NCBI RefSeq assembly: GCF_014636095.1
Contig: NZ_BMDV01000002.1
Coordinates: forward strand, 398,811-462,810
Reading direction: 5' to 3'
DNA length: 64,000 bases
Source of the DNA: Acinetobacter modestus
Lineage (GTDB): Bacteria > Pseudomonadota > Gammaproteobacteria > Pseudomonadales > Moraxellaceae
Shown: in pieces, positions 45,122-54,503 of the stretch
Position numbering within the stretch: position 1 is the stretch's first letter
Layout: each line of letters begins with the position of its first letter
Notes under the pieces: generated by a model
Seen by the model: the letters and a program-made list of their open reading frames with translations, nothing else
What the model was told of the DNA's origin: nothing
The model's database searches: none
Position numbers and translations under genes: made by a program

Positions 45122-46513
45122 ATGACCGATCAATACCAAGCATTTACACAATCACCTTTGGGTAAATTTGTTGTAAAAAATTTAGGTTTACCATCACCAG
45201 TTAGCTTAGATCGTTTTGAAAGTGCCCAACCTGTTGTAAATGGTGCCGTATTGCTTGGCGCAGCACCTTCAAGCACTATTTCTGCTTCTATTGCACAAGT
45301 TCTTAGCAATATCCATGCAGATAGCTACGTAGGCAATAATGTTGAATTACAACAAACTGCTGCAAAAGTAGGTTTAAACCTTCGTCCTTTAAATGCAGAT
45401 GATAAAGAATCTAAGTTTAAAGCAGTCGTATTTGATGCATCAGGTATTCAAGATTCTGAACAGTTAAAAGCGTTGTATAACTTCTTTAATCCAATCGCAC
45501 GTCAAATCTCAAGTTCTGGTCGTGTAATTGTAATTGGTACAACACCTGAAACAGCTAAAACCGTAAAACAAGCGATTGCTCAACGTGCGCTTGAAGGTTT
45601 TGTGAAGTCTGTTGGTAAAGAATTCAAAAAGGGTATCACTGCTCAAGTGGTTTATGTAGATCAAGGTGCTGAAGCAAACTTAGAGTCTACTTTACGTTTC
45701 TTAATTTCACCACGTTCTGCTTATGTATCTGGTCAAGTGATCCGTATTTCTAAAGCAGAAACAGTGAAATTAGATTGGGCTAAGCCACTTGCGGGTAAAA
45801 CTGCACTAGTAACTGGTGCAAGCCGTGGTATTGGTGAGGCAATTGCACAAGTATTGGCACGTGATGGCGCACATGTGATTTGCTTAGATGTTCCGCAACA
45901 ACAAGCTGATCTTGAGCGTGTTGCGGGTTCAATTGGCGGTTCAGTATTGGCAATCGATATTACTGCTGCTGACGCTGGCGAAAAAATCAAAACTGCTGCT
46001 GCTAAACAAGGCGGTTTGGATGTCATCGTACACAATGCTGGTATTACTCGTGACAAAACTTTGGCAAACATGAAGCCAGAGCTTTGGGATCTAGTCATCA
46101 ACATTAACTTGTCTGCAATTGAACGTGTTAACGATTACTTACTTTCTAATGATGGTTTAAATGCAAATGGTCGTATCGTTTGTGTATCATCAATCAGTGG
46201 TATCGCGGGTAACTTGGGTCAAACCAACTATGCAGTGTCTAAAGCAGGCGTAATTGGTTTGGTTAAATTTACTGCACCAACATTGAAGAATGGTATTACG
46301 ATCAACGCGGTTGCACCAGGCTTTATTGAAACTCAAATGACTGCTGCGATTCCATTTGCGATTCGTGAAGCAGGTCGCCGTATGAACTCAATGAACCAAG
46401 GTGGTTTACCTGTAGATGTTGCTGAAGCAATTGCTTGGTATGCTTCTACTGGTTCAACAGGTGTGACAGGCAACGTTGTTCGCGTATGCGGTCAAAGCTT
46501 GTTGGGCGCTTAA
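45122..46513 (+). CDS. High-molecular-weight FabG-type 3-oxoacyl reductase
   Basis: A 463-residue protein. The C-terminal 240 residues are a complete SDR domain: TGASRGIGEAIAQVLAR near residue 230, HNAGITRDKTLANM, the catalytic Ser in CVSSISG and Tyr/Lys in YAVSK. The N-terminal 215 residues are a degenerate Rossmann-like domain typical of HMwFabG proteins such as mycobacterial FabG4. Such enzymes reduce 3-oxoacyl-CoA or -ACP. It is divergent from the thiolase and directly followed by a MaoC hydratase, so the three may act on the same acyl chain. Confidence 0.88.
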   Translation: MTDQYQAFTQSPLGKFVVKNLGLPSPVSLDRFESAQPVVNGAVLLGAAPSSTISASIAQVLSNIHADSYVGNNVELQQTAAKVGLNLRPLNADDKESKFKAVVFDASGIQDSEQLKALYNFFNPIARQISSSGRVIVIGTTPETAKTVKQAIAQRALEGFVKSVGKEFKKGITAQVVYVDQGAEANLESTLRFLISPRSAYVSGQVIRISKAETVKLDWAKPLAGKTALVTGASRGIGEAIAQVLARDGAHVICLDVPQQQADLERVAGSIGGSVLAIDITAADAGEKIKTAAAKQGGLDVIVHNAGITRDKTLANMKPELWDLVININLSAIERVNDYLLSNDGLNANGRIVCVSSISGIAGNLGQTNYAVSKAGVIGLVKFTAPTLKNGITINAVAPGFIETQMTAAIPFAIREAGRRMNSMNQGGLPVDVAEAIAWYASTGSTGVTGNVVRVCGQSLLGA

Positions 46514-46528
46514 GCGTTAAAAGTTTTG

Positions 46529-46556
46529 AAGAGGGGTGCTTGTGCATCCCTTTTTT
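46529..46556 (+). terminator. Possible terminator between fabG-like and maoC genes
   Basis: AGGGGTGC-ttgt-GCATCCCT followed by TTTTT, only 24 bp before the MaoC start. It may attenuate rather than stop transcription. Confidence 0.7.
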
Positions 46557-46579
46557 ATAAAAATATAGAAAGGTTCATT

Positions 46580-47434
46580 ATGAATACACGCCATTTTAGT
46601 CAATTACCAAAGCCTTACTTAGCTTATCCAAAAGTTATTCAAGGTTTAATTTTTAAAAAGCCAAAAGGCGAAAAAGTATTACCACAAGTTGAATATGTGG
46701 TAGATACGCTTAACATTGATGCAAAACATTTAGAAAGCTATAACGAAATTTGTGGTTTTAAAAATGATGGTTTTGTACCAGCAATTTATCTAGCAGTACT
46801 CTCGCAAAGTCTGCAAATGCACATGATGACAAGTGAAGCATTTCCATTTGCGATTTTAGGATTGGTACATATTCGTAACCAAATCAAGCAAACACGTAAA
46901 ATCGCTGTAAATGAGCAAATTACGTTGTCATGTAAATTTGGCGAACTTCAGCCACATGATAAAGGCTTACAATTCGATTTCATTACAACTGCCAAAGTGG
47001 GCGGTGAAGTGGTGATGGAAAGTTTAACGACTTATTTATCACGTCAAAAAACTGAGAAAAAAGCTTCTGAAAAATCGAAAGAATCTAAAGAACCTGCATA
47101 TCAGCCAAAAGCAGAATGGAATATTTCTGAGAATACTGGTCGCCGCTACGCATTGATTTCAGGTGATTTTAACTTGATTCATATTCATGCAGTCACAGCT
47201 AAAGCATTTGGTTTTAAACAAGCGATTGCACATGGCATGTGGAGTAAGGCAAAAGCTTTGGCGAGTATTGAGTTACCCGCTGCTTATGAAGCAGATGTTT
47301 GGTTTAAATTGCCGATGTATTTACCATCAACTGTTGAGTTTTTAACAGCTGCTGAATCAAAACAAACTGACTTCTTGATTCGTAACGTTAAATCTAAAAA
47401 GCCGCATGTTGCGGGAACAGTGAAAGCACTTTAA
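46580..47434 (+). CDS. MaoC family dehydratase
   Basis: A 284-residue hotdog-fold enzyme of the double-hotdog MaoC type. The C-terminal half holds the hydratase motif: GDFNLIHIHAVTAKAFGFKQAIAHGMW, with the Asp/His dyad visible. The N-terminal half is a non-catalytic hotdog. It probably hydrates enoyl-CoA or enoyl-ACP next to the FabG-type reductase. I use the ATG at 46580 (MNTRHFSQLPKPY) with AGAAAGG upstream; the frame runs 18 codons further back through the hairpin, which is unlikely to be coding. Confidence 0.88.
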   Translation: MNTRHFSQLPKPYLAYPKVIQGLIFKKPKGEKVLPQVEYVVDTLNIDAKHLESYNEICGFKNDGFVPAIYLAVLSQSLQMHMMTSEAFPFAILGLVHIRNQIKQTRKIAVNEQITLSCKFGELQPHDKGLQFDFITTAKVGGEVVMESLTTYLSRQKTEKKASEKSKESKEPAYQPKAEWNISENTGRRYALISGDFNLIHIHAVTAKAFGFKQAIAHGMWSKAKALASIELPAAYEADVWFKLPMYLPSTVEFLTAAESKQTDFLIRNVKSKKPHVAGTVKAL

Positions 47435-47507
47435 TACTGAATAGTATTGTTGAGTCAGCCCTTTTGTTCGCAAGAGGGTTATTCTAAAAAATATAAATAT
47501 CATAAGG

Positions 47508-48770
47508 ATGTGTGCATTGATTAAAGAGATTTTATTTGCCGATACGCATAATTATCATGGCAAGGTTGATCATCGTTTTATTGACCTAGCAACCCAATTC
47601 AGTCGTTTGCAAGATGCGAGAAGTCATCAGGGTGGCGCTGCATTGGTGATATATTTCCAAGGTCAGAAAGTTGTTGATATTTTTACTGGTAAAAAATCTC
47701 AAGAACAAGATTGGCAATCTGATACTTTGGCAATGTGTTATTCGACAGGTAAAGGAATTTTAGCAACGCTTGCACATATTTTAGTAAGTGAAGGCTTACT
47801 GGATTATGATCAGCCTATTGCACATTATTGGCCTGAGTTTTCCCAAAATGGTAAAGCCAATATAACATTGCGTCATGTTTTATCGCATCAAAGTGGTTTA
47901 TTCGATATTCGCAATACGATTGAGACAGCAACAGAAATGTTGGATTGGTCGCATATGTTAGAGGTAATGGCAGCTGCTACTCCTCGTTTTGCAGCAGGAC
48001 AAAGCTTTGCTTATCAACCGCTGACCTATGGTTGGCTCGTAGGTGGGGTCATTGAAAAAGCAGCGAAACAGCCTTTAAGTTGGTTAATGCAGCGTTATCT
48101 GGTGCAACCGCTTGAATTGGATGGTGCATATTTTGGTACACCAAACTCTGAATTACAGCGAGTTGCTCGGTTACTTGAAAAACCTAAAAAACCATCTGCA
48201 CCAAAGCCACAAGTTAAAAAAACTGATCAACCTCGCAAAGCCTCATTATCAGAAAAGTTCTTAGAACTTTCAGGACAAAGCCCTCAAGATTTCCAAGATG
48301 CCATGATTCCAAAAGGCATGCGTAATTTTAGCTTCTATAGTGATGCTGGTTTACAAGCTGTTATTCCAGCGGCAAATGGAGTCTTTACCGCAGATAGTTT
48401 GGCAAAAGTCTATGCGATGCTTGCCAATCAAGGACAGTGGAATGGTCAACAATTGATTCGTCCAGAAGTATTTAAGCAGTTAAGCACCGTACAATCTAAA
48501 GCACGTGATCGAGTGATGCCAATTCCAATGCATTGGCGTTTAGGCTATCACCGTATTTTAACAATGGGTAAGCGTGCGCCACATGGTTTTGGACATGTTG
48601 GTTTTAATGGTTCAGGGGCATGGTGTGATCCAGACCGTGAACTCAGTTTTGCTTATACGCATAATTTTAATATTACCTCTGCAACAGGGGATTATCGTTT
48701 GTGGGGTTTGAGCCAAGAAACGCTACGCTGTGCAGATGCGATTTTAAATGGACGGAAAGGTTGGTTTTAA
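47508..48770 (+). CDS. Serine hydrolase, beta-lactamase/EstB family
   Basis: A 420-residue class C beta-lactamase-like serine hydrolase. The Ser-x-x-Lys is in CYSTGKGIL, the Tyr motif is in FAYQPLTYG, and a C-terminal GFGHVGFNGSG replaces the KTG box. This is the EstB/LACTB-type esterase pattern, not a classical beta-lactamase. A Lys/Pro-rich insertion (KPKKPSAPKPQVKKTDQPRK) lies near residue 230. No signal peptide is seen, so it is cytoplasmic. A TTG at 47517 is better spaced from AAGG and is an alternative start. It lies downstream of the MaoC gene. Confidence 0.85.
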   Translation: MCALIKEILFADTHNYHGKVDHRFIDLATQFSRLQDARSHQGGAALVIYFQGQKVVDIFTGKKSQEQDWQSDTLAMCYSTGKGILATLAHILVSEGLLDYDQPIAHYWPEFSQNGKANITLRHVLSHQSGLFDIRNTIETATEMLDWSHMLEVMAAATPRFAAGQSFAYQPLTYGWLVGGVIEKAAKQPLSWLMQRYLVQPLELDGAYFGTPNSELQRVARLLEKPKKPSAPKPQVKKTDQPRKASLSEKFLELSGQSPQDFQDAMIPKGMRNFSFYSDAGLQAVIPAANGVFTADSLAKVYAMLANQGQWNGQQLIRPEVFKQLSTVQSKARDRVMPIPMHWRLGYHRILTMGKRAPHGFGHVGFNGSGAWCDPDRELSFAYTHNFNITSATGDYRLWGLSQETLRCADAILNGRKGWF

Positions 48771-48901
48771 TTTGATCTTGTGTAATGAGGCTGCATATAG
48801 TAAATAACAGCCTCACATTTATTTTCAAAGTTATCAACTCTCTTCAAAATGCAATAATTGTTTAAAAAAAGTGGTTTTAGGATTTGTACTAAATCTAGGT
48901 A

Positions 48902-49498
48902 TTATTTATCTAAATTTTTTTTAAATAGCTCTGCCTGAATAATTGCATCAGTATGTCTTTTAAAATCGACCTCATTTAAACCATTCAAACCCAGTTTATA
49001 AATGCCTTCTAGCCCACAGACAAAAGCAATCAATCGCCAAGCAATATCATGACTATTCGTGTCAAATTCGAATTCCCCTTGAGCTTGACCTTCATCAATC
49101 ATACGAATAATAGAACGATGCCAATCTTGCATGGCAATATTGTAGGCAAGTTTGATTTCTTGATCCTGATCAATGAGCACTTCAGCTTCATTCCACAGTC
49201 GTAAATAGGGTTGAATTTGTTCAATATTTTCACATCCAAGTAGAAGCGAGAGGCGGTGTAAATAATTTGTGGTATGAACTTGGTTTTCAATCTCATCAAG
49301 TTGCTGCATGAGCTTAATAAATGCTTCTGCTTTGAGGTGTGAGTTAGAAGCAAAATGATGGTGGACTTGTCCTGTTGATGTTTGTGCTTCGGTGGCAATA
49401 CGGCGAACGGTCATCGCAGAGAAGCCTTCGTTCAAGGCAACCTGCATGGCTGCTTGTAGAATCATTTCACGACGTTGTTCTTTATTTAAATAAGCCAT
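48902..49498 (-). CDS. amvR: TetR family repressor AmvR (SmvR-type)
   Basis: A 198-residue TetR regulator. The HTH is in the first 50 residues (RREMILQAAMQVALNEGFSA, then VRRIATEAQTSTGQVHHHFA), and the rest is a helical ligand domain. It is divergent from an AmvA/SmvA-type exporter, matching the known SmvR-SmvA and AmvR-AmvA pairs, in which the TetR protein represses the pump until a cationic biocide binds. Twin operators for it are visible at 49557-49572 and 49595-49610. Confidence 0.88.
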   Translation of the reverse strand: MAYLNKEQRREMILQAAMQVALNEGFSAMTVRRIATEAQTSTGQVHHHFASNSHLKAEAFIKLMQQLDEIENQVHTTNYLHRLSLLLGCENIEQIQPYLRLWNEAEVLIDQDQEIKLAYNIAMQDWHRSIIRMIDEGQAQGEFEFDTNSHDIAWRLIAFVCGLEGIYKLGLNGLNEVDFKRHTDAIIQAELFKKNLDK

Positions 49499-49556
49499 AC
49501 TTTCAGCGCCTTAGGCGATAGTCACAAACACAAACAAAATAACGCATATCTTTAAA

Positions 49557-49572
49557 TTGGACAAGTGTTCAA
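49557..49572. promoter_or_regulatory. amv operator 1, overlapping the amvA -35 element
   Basis: TTGGACAAGTGTTCAA is an imperfect palindrome of the form TTGrACA-nn-TGTyCAA. Its first six bases also form a -35 (TTGGAC) for amvA, 17 bp from TATAAT at 49580-49585. Confidence 0.75.
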
Positions 49573-49579
49573 TTTTGGT

Positions 49580-49586
49580 TATAATA
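49580..49586. promoter_or_regulatory. Overlapping divergent -10 elements of amvA and amvR
   Basis: TATAAT on the plus strand (49580-49585) and TATTAT on the minus strand (49586-49581) share the same seven bases midway between the two operators. Confidence 0.7.
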
Positions 49587-49594
49587 ACATCGAC

Positions 49595-49610
49595 TTGAAC
49601 ATTTGTCCAA
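49595..49610. promoter_or_regulatory. amv operator 2, overlapping the amvR -35 element
   Basis: TTGAACATTTGTCCAA is the inverted counterpart of operator 1 (one mismatch). Read leftward it gives TTGGAC (49610-49605) as a -35 for amvR, with TATTAT (49586-49581) as -10 after 18 bp. Confidence 0.72.
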
Positions 49611-49623
49611 TTTAGAGAAATTT

Positions 49624-51114
49624 ATGTCTAGCAAGTGGTTAATTCTTGCAATCGTTGTATTGATCTATCTCCCTGTATCAATTGATGCAACTGTCCTCCA
49701 TGTCGCAACACCGACTTTAAGCGAGTCCCTTTCATTATCGGCAAATGAGTTGCTGTGGATTATTGATATTTATTCTTTAGTCATGGCAGGTCTTATTTTG
49801 CCGATGGGGGCATTGGGAGATCGTATTGGCTTTAAAAAGCTCATGGTGATTGGTGGGATTTTGTTTGGCCTAGCATCATTGGCGGCCGCATTTTCTTCTA
49901 CTGCATATGCACTGATTAGTTCACGTGCTTTATTGGCGGTTGGTGCAGCCATGATTTTGCCTGCGACTTTATCTGCAGTTCGTAATACTTTTCTTGATGA
50001 AAAACAACGTAATTTTGCTCTAGGCATTTGGGCTACAGTTGGCGGCGGCGGTGCTGCATTTGGTCCATTATTGGGTGGTTTTCTATTGGAGCATTTTCAT
50101 TGGGGCTCAGTCTTCTTGATTAATGTTCCGATTATGCTTGCTGTCATTATTTTTACTATATTTGTCATTCCGAAACAGGCAGGGCAACCGAAGCAGAATC
50201 TTAACTTGTTACAGGCTATTGTGTTGGTGGTAGCTATCCTAAGTATGATCTATGCGATTAAAACAGTGATGCATGGTTTTAGTATCTGGTCGGTTTTGAT
50301 CTTTGCAGTGGGTTTTAGTTTATTGATTGGCTTTATTCGTACACAGCTCACATCAACCTCTCCAATGATTGATATTCAATTATTCAAACATCCTGTGATT
50401 GCGACAGGTGTAGTGATGGCGATTGTATCTATGATGGCACTGGTCGGTTTTGAATTGCTGATTTCACAGGAATTACAATTTGTTTATCAGCTTTCACCAT
50501 TGGCAGCTGGGGCATTTATTTTACCCTTTATGATTGCGATTAGTTTAGGTGGTCCGATTGCTAGTATGCTGGTCAATCATTTCGGTCTGCGCTCAGTTGC
50601 ATCGCTTGGTATGTTGATGAGTGCTTTAAGTTTATGGGGCTTGGCAAATACTGACTTTATGCAGGCGCAGATGCAAGTATGGGGCTGGATGGTTGTGTTG
50701 GGCCTCAGTGTTGAAATTGCTTTACTGGCTTCAACCTCTGCAATTATGTCTTCTGTGCCGTCAAGTAAGGCGACCGCAGCAGGGGCAATTGAGGGAATGG
50801 CGTATGAGTTGGGAGCAGGTTTAGGAATTGCCTTTTTCGGTTTGATGTTGTCATGGTTTTATGCCAACTCGATTGTGGTTCCAGTCGATGTGCCACATAA
50901 CATTATCGAACAGGTGAGTAGTTCGATTGGTGAGGCAGTTCAAGCCGCTAAGCAATTACAGCCAACAATTGCTGAACATTTGATTGAAGCTGCAAAACAG
51001 GCCTTTAGTCAATCGCATCGTTCCGTACTGAATTTGGCTGCGCTCTTGTTCTTGATCTTGTCAATTTTTATTTGGTTTGCTTTGCCGAAGAGAGTTTCTT
51101 CAGTTGAAGAATAG
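49624..51114 (+). CDS. amvA: MFS efflux pump AmvA (SmvA-type)
   Basis: A 496-residue transporter with about 14 membrane helices (DHA2 type) that exports cationic dyes, chlorhexidine and quaternary ammonium compounds by proton exchange. It matches SmvA/AmvA from the start (SSKWLILAIVVLIYLPVSID, then ATVLHVATPTL, NELLWIIDIYSLVMAG and GALGDRIGFKKLM). I start at the ATG at 49624; a start seven codons earlier would lie inside operator 2. Only a short spacer separates it from the amvR operators, so it is expected to be derepressed by biocides. Confidence 0.92.
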   Translation: MSSKWLILAIVVLIYLPVSIDATVLHVATPTLSESLSLSANELLWIIDIYSLVMAGLILPMGALGDRIGFKKLMVIGGILFGLASLAAAFSSTAYALISSRALLAVGAAMILPATLSAVRNTFLDEKQRNFALGIWATVGGGGAAFGPLLGGFLLEHFHWGSVFLINVPIMLAVIIFTIFVIPKQAGQPKQNLNLLQAIVLVVAILSMIYAIKTVMHGFSIWSVLIFAVGFSLLIGFIRTQLTSTSPMIDIQLFKHPVIATGVVMAIVSMMALVGFELLISQELQFVYQLSPLAAGAFILPFMIAISLGGPIASMLVNHFGLRSVASLGMLMSALSLWGLANTDFMQAQMQVWGWMVVLGLSVEIALLASTSAIMSSVPSSKATAAGAIEGMAYELGAGLGIAFFGLMLSWFYANSIVVPVDVPHNIIEQVSSSIGEAVQAAKQLQPTIAEHLIEAAKQAFSQSHRSVLNLAALLFLILSIFIWFALPKRVSSVEE

Positions 51115-51312
51115 GTGGTTTACCCTTATCCAAATTGGGTTTGGGTAAGGGTGTGGCTAAAATAAGCAGTTATTATTAAAATTTGATAGCGTTAAAGCAA
51201 AATCGAATATTAATAATTTGTTATGTAGTAATAAAGGTTCATAAATGTAGTTTTCAGTGCTAATAATGAAATGCTATACTAATTTTTCATATATTTTGCA
51301 ATAACTTATAAA

Positions 51313-51690
51313 ATGAAAAAGATTGCGCTATTTCTTACATTAATCGCTCTGATGGGATCAACTTCAACACAGGCTTATGAAGTAGAACCAACGAAAAAAG
51401 ATATGAAGGAATTTTATGCTTTACTAAAAATTATTTACAGTGATATGCCTGCATTAATGAATGGATTTGAAGTTTTAATAGATAATGATTTTGATCTGAA
51501 TAAAATTAAAGATAAAAAAACCGTTTGTGATGCGGTACAGGCAGCGGAAAGGATTACTTATATAGCTAATCAATCTAAAGTTCATCCATATTTTCAGAAA
51601 TCAATCGACCAGTTAAGAGAAACAATGCCTGAAGATAATGCAAAGTTTATTAAACAAGGTCTTCAAAGCACTGGTTATAAGTGTTTATAG
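51313..51690 (+). CDS. Small secreted hypothetical protein
   Basis: A 125-residue protein with a clear signal peptide (MKKIALFLTLIALMGSTSTQ, cut after AYE or TQA), so probably periplasmic. The mature part is helical and charged, with two Cys (KKTVCDAVQAAE and the C-terminal GYKCL) that could pair. No family is recognised. It stands alone between amvA and maf, with about 200 bp upstream showing no gene. Confidence 0.65.
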   Translation: MKKIALFLTLIALMGSTSTQAYEVEPTKKDMKEFYALLKIIYSDMPALMNGFEVLIDNDFDLNKIKDKKTVCDAVQAAERITYIANQSKVHPYFQKSIDQLRETMPEDNAKFIKQGLQSTGYKCL

Positions 51691-51739
51691 TGAAAAAAGG
51701 GGATTGGAGCTGTATCTAACTTAATTGACCTGAAAAAAT

Positions 51740-51772
51740 ACCTTGTCTCAATAAGCTTAGATAAGGTTTTCT
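51740..51772. terminator. Terminator between the small secreted gene and maf
   Basis: ACCTTGTCT pairs with AGATAAGGT (one G-U). T-rich tails on both strands suit convergent genes. Confidence 0.65.
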
Positions 51773-52364
51773 AAGGAACTTTAAGCTCGAAAGCACGTAA
51801 GATCTTGCATAATTGAATCATGGGTAGACCCATCAATGTAGTTTGATCATCACCAACCATTTTCTCAAATAAGCTAATCCCTAAGCTTTCACACTTAAAA
51901 CTGCCTGCGCAATGTAACGGTTGATCAATCTCGATATAATGTTCAATCTCAGTCAGTGTCAATTGGCGAAATTTCACTTGGTAATGCTCAACCAGTGTTC
52001 TTTTAAATCCTGATTGCAAGTGCTGAACACTGAGAGCGGTGCTAAAAAACACGATTTTTCCTGAGTTTTCTTGTAATTGTTGAATAGCATTTTCAACACT
52101 TAAAGGCTTACCGATAAAATCATATGGCGCGTGTTCACGCCAAGCGACTTGATCAGAACCAATGACAATCGCATTTGGATTTTGTTCAGCAATGACACGT
52201 GCCTTCTCATAAGCCAGACGTTTAGCCAAATCATCGGCATGTAATTCACCCATTGCAGATTCATCAATATCAGGTGAAATACAACGATAGTCCAATCGTA
52301 AACGATCCATCAAGTCTTTACGGGTTTGGCTGCTCGATGCCAAAATCAATTCAAACTGATTCAT
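51771..52364 (-). CDS. Maf-type nucleotide pyrophosphatase (YceF-like)
   Basis: A 197-residue Maf protein that hydrolyses modified nucleoside triphosphates. The family start LILASSSQTRKDLMDRL is present, followed by KRLAYEKARVIAEQNPNAIVIGSDQV, where Asp is the catalytic metal ligand. The C-terminal GSFKCESLGISLFEKMVGDD is of the YceF (7-methyl-GTP) type. Start and the upstream DUF2237 stop share bases (TAATG), indicating translational coupling. Confidence 0.9.
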   Translation of the reverse strand: MNQFELILASSSQTRKDLMDRLRLDYRCISPDIDESAMGELHADDLAKRLAYEKARVIAEQNPNAIVIGSDQVAWREHAPYDFIGKPLSVENAIQQLQENSGKIVFFSTALSVQHLQSGFKRTLVEHYQVKFRQLTLTEIEHYIEIDQPLHCAGSFKCESLGISLFEKMVGDDQTTLMGLPMIQLCKILRAFELKVP

Positions 52365-52747
52365 TAGACCGCATATTCCACGAGAATATTCAGTGGCACA
52401 TAATGCAAAACCGCGTTATGGCATGCATTCAACTTAATCGGTGGGGCATGACCTGCTTCGTATGCTTCAACCCAACGTGTGACGCAAATACACCAAAAAT
52501 CACCTGGTTTTAATCCAGGGAAACCCACTTCTGGTAAAGGCGTAATTAAATCATTCCCAACTTTTTGTGAGAAATTTAAGAAATCTGAAGTCATTTGCGC
52601 ACACATGGTGTGCTGACCTAAGTCCGTGATCGCCGTATGGCAAAAACCATTACGAAAATAGCCCGTGATCGGGTCAAAGCAACAACTAGATAAAGGTTCG
52701 CCAAGAACATTTAAACGATTAATTTTTGGATCAGGATGAATAGACAT
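52364..52747 (-). CDS. DUF2237 family protein
   Basis: A 127-residue protein matching DUF2237: LGEPLSSCCFDPITGYFRNGFC, then GQHTMCAQMTSDFLNFS, then GFPGLKPGDFWCICVTRWVEA and the end ACHNAVLHYVP. Seven Cys residues are conserved in the family and could bind metal. Soluble and cytoplasmic; the function of the family is not known to me. Its stop codon overlaps the maf start by one base, so the two are made together. Confidence 0.9.
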   Translation of the reverse strand: MSIHPDPKINRLNVLGEPLSSCCFDPITGYFRNGFCHTAITDLGQHTMCAQMTSDFLNFSQKVGNDLITPLPEVGFPGLKPGDFWCICVTRWVEAYEAGHAPPIKLNACHNAVLHYVPLNILVEYAV

Positions 52748-52886
52748 AAGAATACAAAGATTTAATGACGATGATTATGATAATCAAAAGTGAAATTTTA
52801 GACAGCTTTTCTGCAAAAAAACTCACCTTTATTTCAGAGAATCATTTAAAATTGTGCCGTTTTTAAAATCAACTAGAGAGCCATCC

Positions 52887-54074
52887 ATGAATTTTCAGCG
52901 CATGACTGACCTTGATTTAGCAGGTAAACGTGTTCTTATTCGTGAAGACTTAAACGTTCCTGTAAAAAATGGGGAAATTACCAGCGATGCACGTTTACGT
53001 GCTGCATTACCAACAATCAAAGCTGCGTTAGATAAAGGCGCTGCGGTAATGGTATTTTCTCATCTTGGTCGTCCTGTAGAGGGTGAGCCAAAGCCAGAGC
53101 AATCACTTGCACCAGTTGCAGCTTATTTAAGCACTGCTTTGGGTCAGGATGTTAAATTATTTACTGATTATTTAGATGGCGTTGAGGTTGAAGCGGGTCA
53201 AGTGGTATTACTTGAAAATGTACGTTTCAATCATGGCGAAAAGAAAAACAAAGAAGAGCTTGCACAAAAATATGCAGCACTTTGTGATGTATTCGTTATG
53301 GATGCATTTGGTACTGCTCATCGTGCAGAAGCGTCAACAGAAGGCGTAGCACGTTTTGCAAAAGTTGCTGCTGCTGGTCCGTTATTAGCCGCTGAATTAG
53401 ATGCGCTAGGTCGAGCAATGCAAACACCTGAAAAACCAATGGTAGCAATTGTTGCAGGTTCTAAAGTATCAACAAAACTTGATGTATTAAATTCACTTTC
53501 TACTATTTGTGATCAATTGATTGTGGGTGGTGGTATTGCTAATACATTCCTTGCTGCTGCTGGTTTCAATGTTGGTAAATCTCTCTATGAAGCTGATTTA
53601 ATTGACACTGCAAAACAAATTGCTGCAAAAGTAAGTGTTCCATTACCAACTGATGTCGTTGTTGCTGATGCAACTCAAATCGACTTCAGTGACTTCTTGG
53701 GTTCTTTAGCAAATGCTCAAGCAGTTGTTAAGAAAGTAGAAGATGTTGCAGATACTGACATGATTTTAGATGTTGGTCCTGAAACTGCACAAGCTTTTGC
53801 AGAAATCTTAAAAACATCAAAAACGATTCTTTGGAATGGTCCAGTAGGCGTATTTGAAGTTGATCAATTTGGTGAAGGAACCAAGACGCTTTCATTGGCA
53901 ATTGCTGAATCTGCTGGTTTTTCAATTGCAGGTGGTGGTGATACATTAGCAGCTATTGATAAATATGAAGTAGCTGATCAAATCGGTTATATCTCAACGG
54001 GTGGTGGTGCATTCTTAGAATTTGTAGAAGGCAAAACATTACCTGCGGTGGCTGTTTTACTTGAGCGTGCTTAA
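52887..54074 (+). CDS. pgk: Phosphoglycerate kinase
   Basis: A 395-residue glycolytic/gluconeogenic enzyme, cytoplasmic. It has the substrate motif ([14 protein letters not shown]), the [11 protein letters not shown] loop, [10 protein letters not shown], the ATP-site [13 protein letters not shown] and the C-terminal [12 protein letters not shown]. Length matches the family (387 in E. coli). I start at [11 protein letters not shown] (52887); the 11 extra upstream codons are unlikely. AGAGAG gives the ribosome-binding site. In Acinetobacter this gene serves mainly gluconeogenesis and serine supply. Confidence 0.97.
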   Translation: MNFQRMTDLDLAGKRVLIREDLNVPVKNGEITSDARLRAALPTIKAALDKGAAVMVFSHLGRPVEGEPKPEQSLAPVAAYLSTALGQDVKLFTDYLDGVEVEAGQVVLLENVRFNHGEKKNKEELAQKYAALCDVFVMDAFGTAHRAEASTEGVARFAKVAAAGPLLAAELDALGRAMQTPEKPMVAIVAGSKVSTKLDVLNSLSTICDQLIVGGGIANTFLAAAGFNVGKSLYEADLIDTAKQIAAKVSVPLPTDVVVADATQIDFSDFLGSLANAQAVVKKVEDVADTDMILDVGPETAQAFAEILKTSKTILWNGPVGVFEVDQFGEGTKTLSLAIAESAGFSIAGGGDTLAAIDKYEVADQIGYISTGGGAFLEFVEGKTLPAVAVLLERA

Positions 54075-54109
54075 GTAAGGTTTAGCTTCCGTTATATAAC
54101 AATTGATTT

Positions 54110-54141
54110 AAAAAAGAGTCGATATCAATCGGCTCTTTTTA
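54110..54141 (+). terminator. Terminator after pgk
   Basis: AAAAGAGTCGA-tatcaa-TCGGCTCTTTTT with one G-U pair and a T5 tail. Confidence 0.88.
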
Positions 54142-54214
54142 TTGTGTCATTAAAATGTCATATATTTGCAATATGATTGTCATCAACTTAACCAAGTAAC
54201 TGTGGAAAGCCGTG

Positions 54215-54457
54215 ATGAAAATGAAATTAACCCTTGCCGCTTTAATTATTGCTCCAATCATGTTGACTGCATGTGGAAAGAAAGAAGAAGCAAAAAATGT
54301 TGAACAGCAAGAACAAGTAGCTTCAGAAGTATCAGCACCGACTACTCCAGAGCAACAAGCTGCGATCAACGCAATTGATAAGCCAGAATTACAAGATAAG
54401 AAAAATGCTGAAGCAGTAAGCCCAGCTTCAGAAGAGGCTGCGAGCGAAGCTCACTAA
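54215..54457 (+). CDS. Small lipoprotein
   Basis: An 80-residue lipoprotein. The signal peptide MKMKLTLAALIIAPIMLTAC ends in a lipobox (LTAC), with the acylated Cys followed by GKKEEAKN. The mature part is Glu/Ala/Gln-rich and disordered, ending in EEAASEAH. It lacks an Asp at +2, so outer-membrane sorting is expected. A start at 54212 (GTG) is possible. A bidirectional terminator follows. Function unknown. Confidence 0.75.
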   Translation: MKMKLTLAALIIAPIMLTACGKKEEAKNVEQQEQVASEVSAPTTPEQQAAINAIDKPELQDKKNAEAVSPASEEAASEAH

Positions 54458-54468
54458 GCTGAATGTAA

Positions 54469-54499
54469 TAAAAAAGCCGATATTAATATCGGCTTTTTT
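54469..54499. terminator. Bidirectional terminator between two lipoprotein genes
   Basis: AAAAAGCCGATATTAATATCGGCTTTTT is a near-perfect palindrome (given here in full except flanks: AAAGCCGATATT/AATATCGGCTTT), with A and T runs on the two sides. Confidence 0.9.
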
Positions 54500-54503
54500 A
54501 TAT

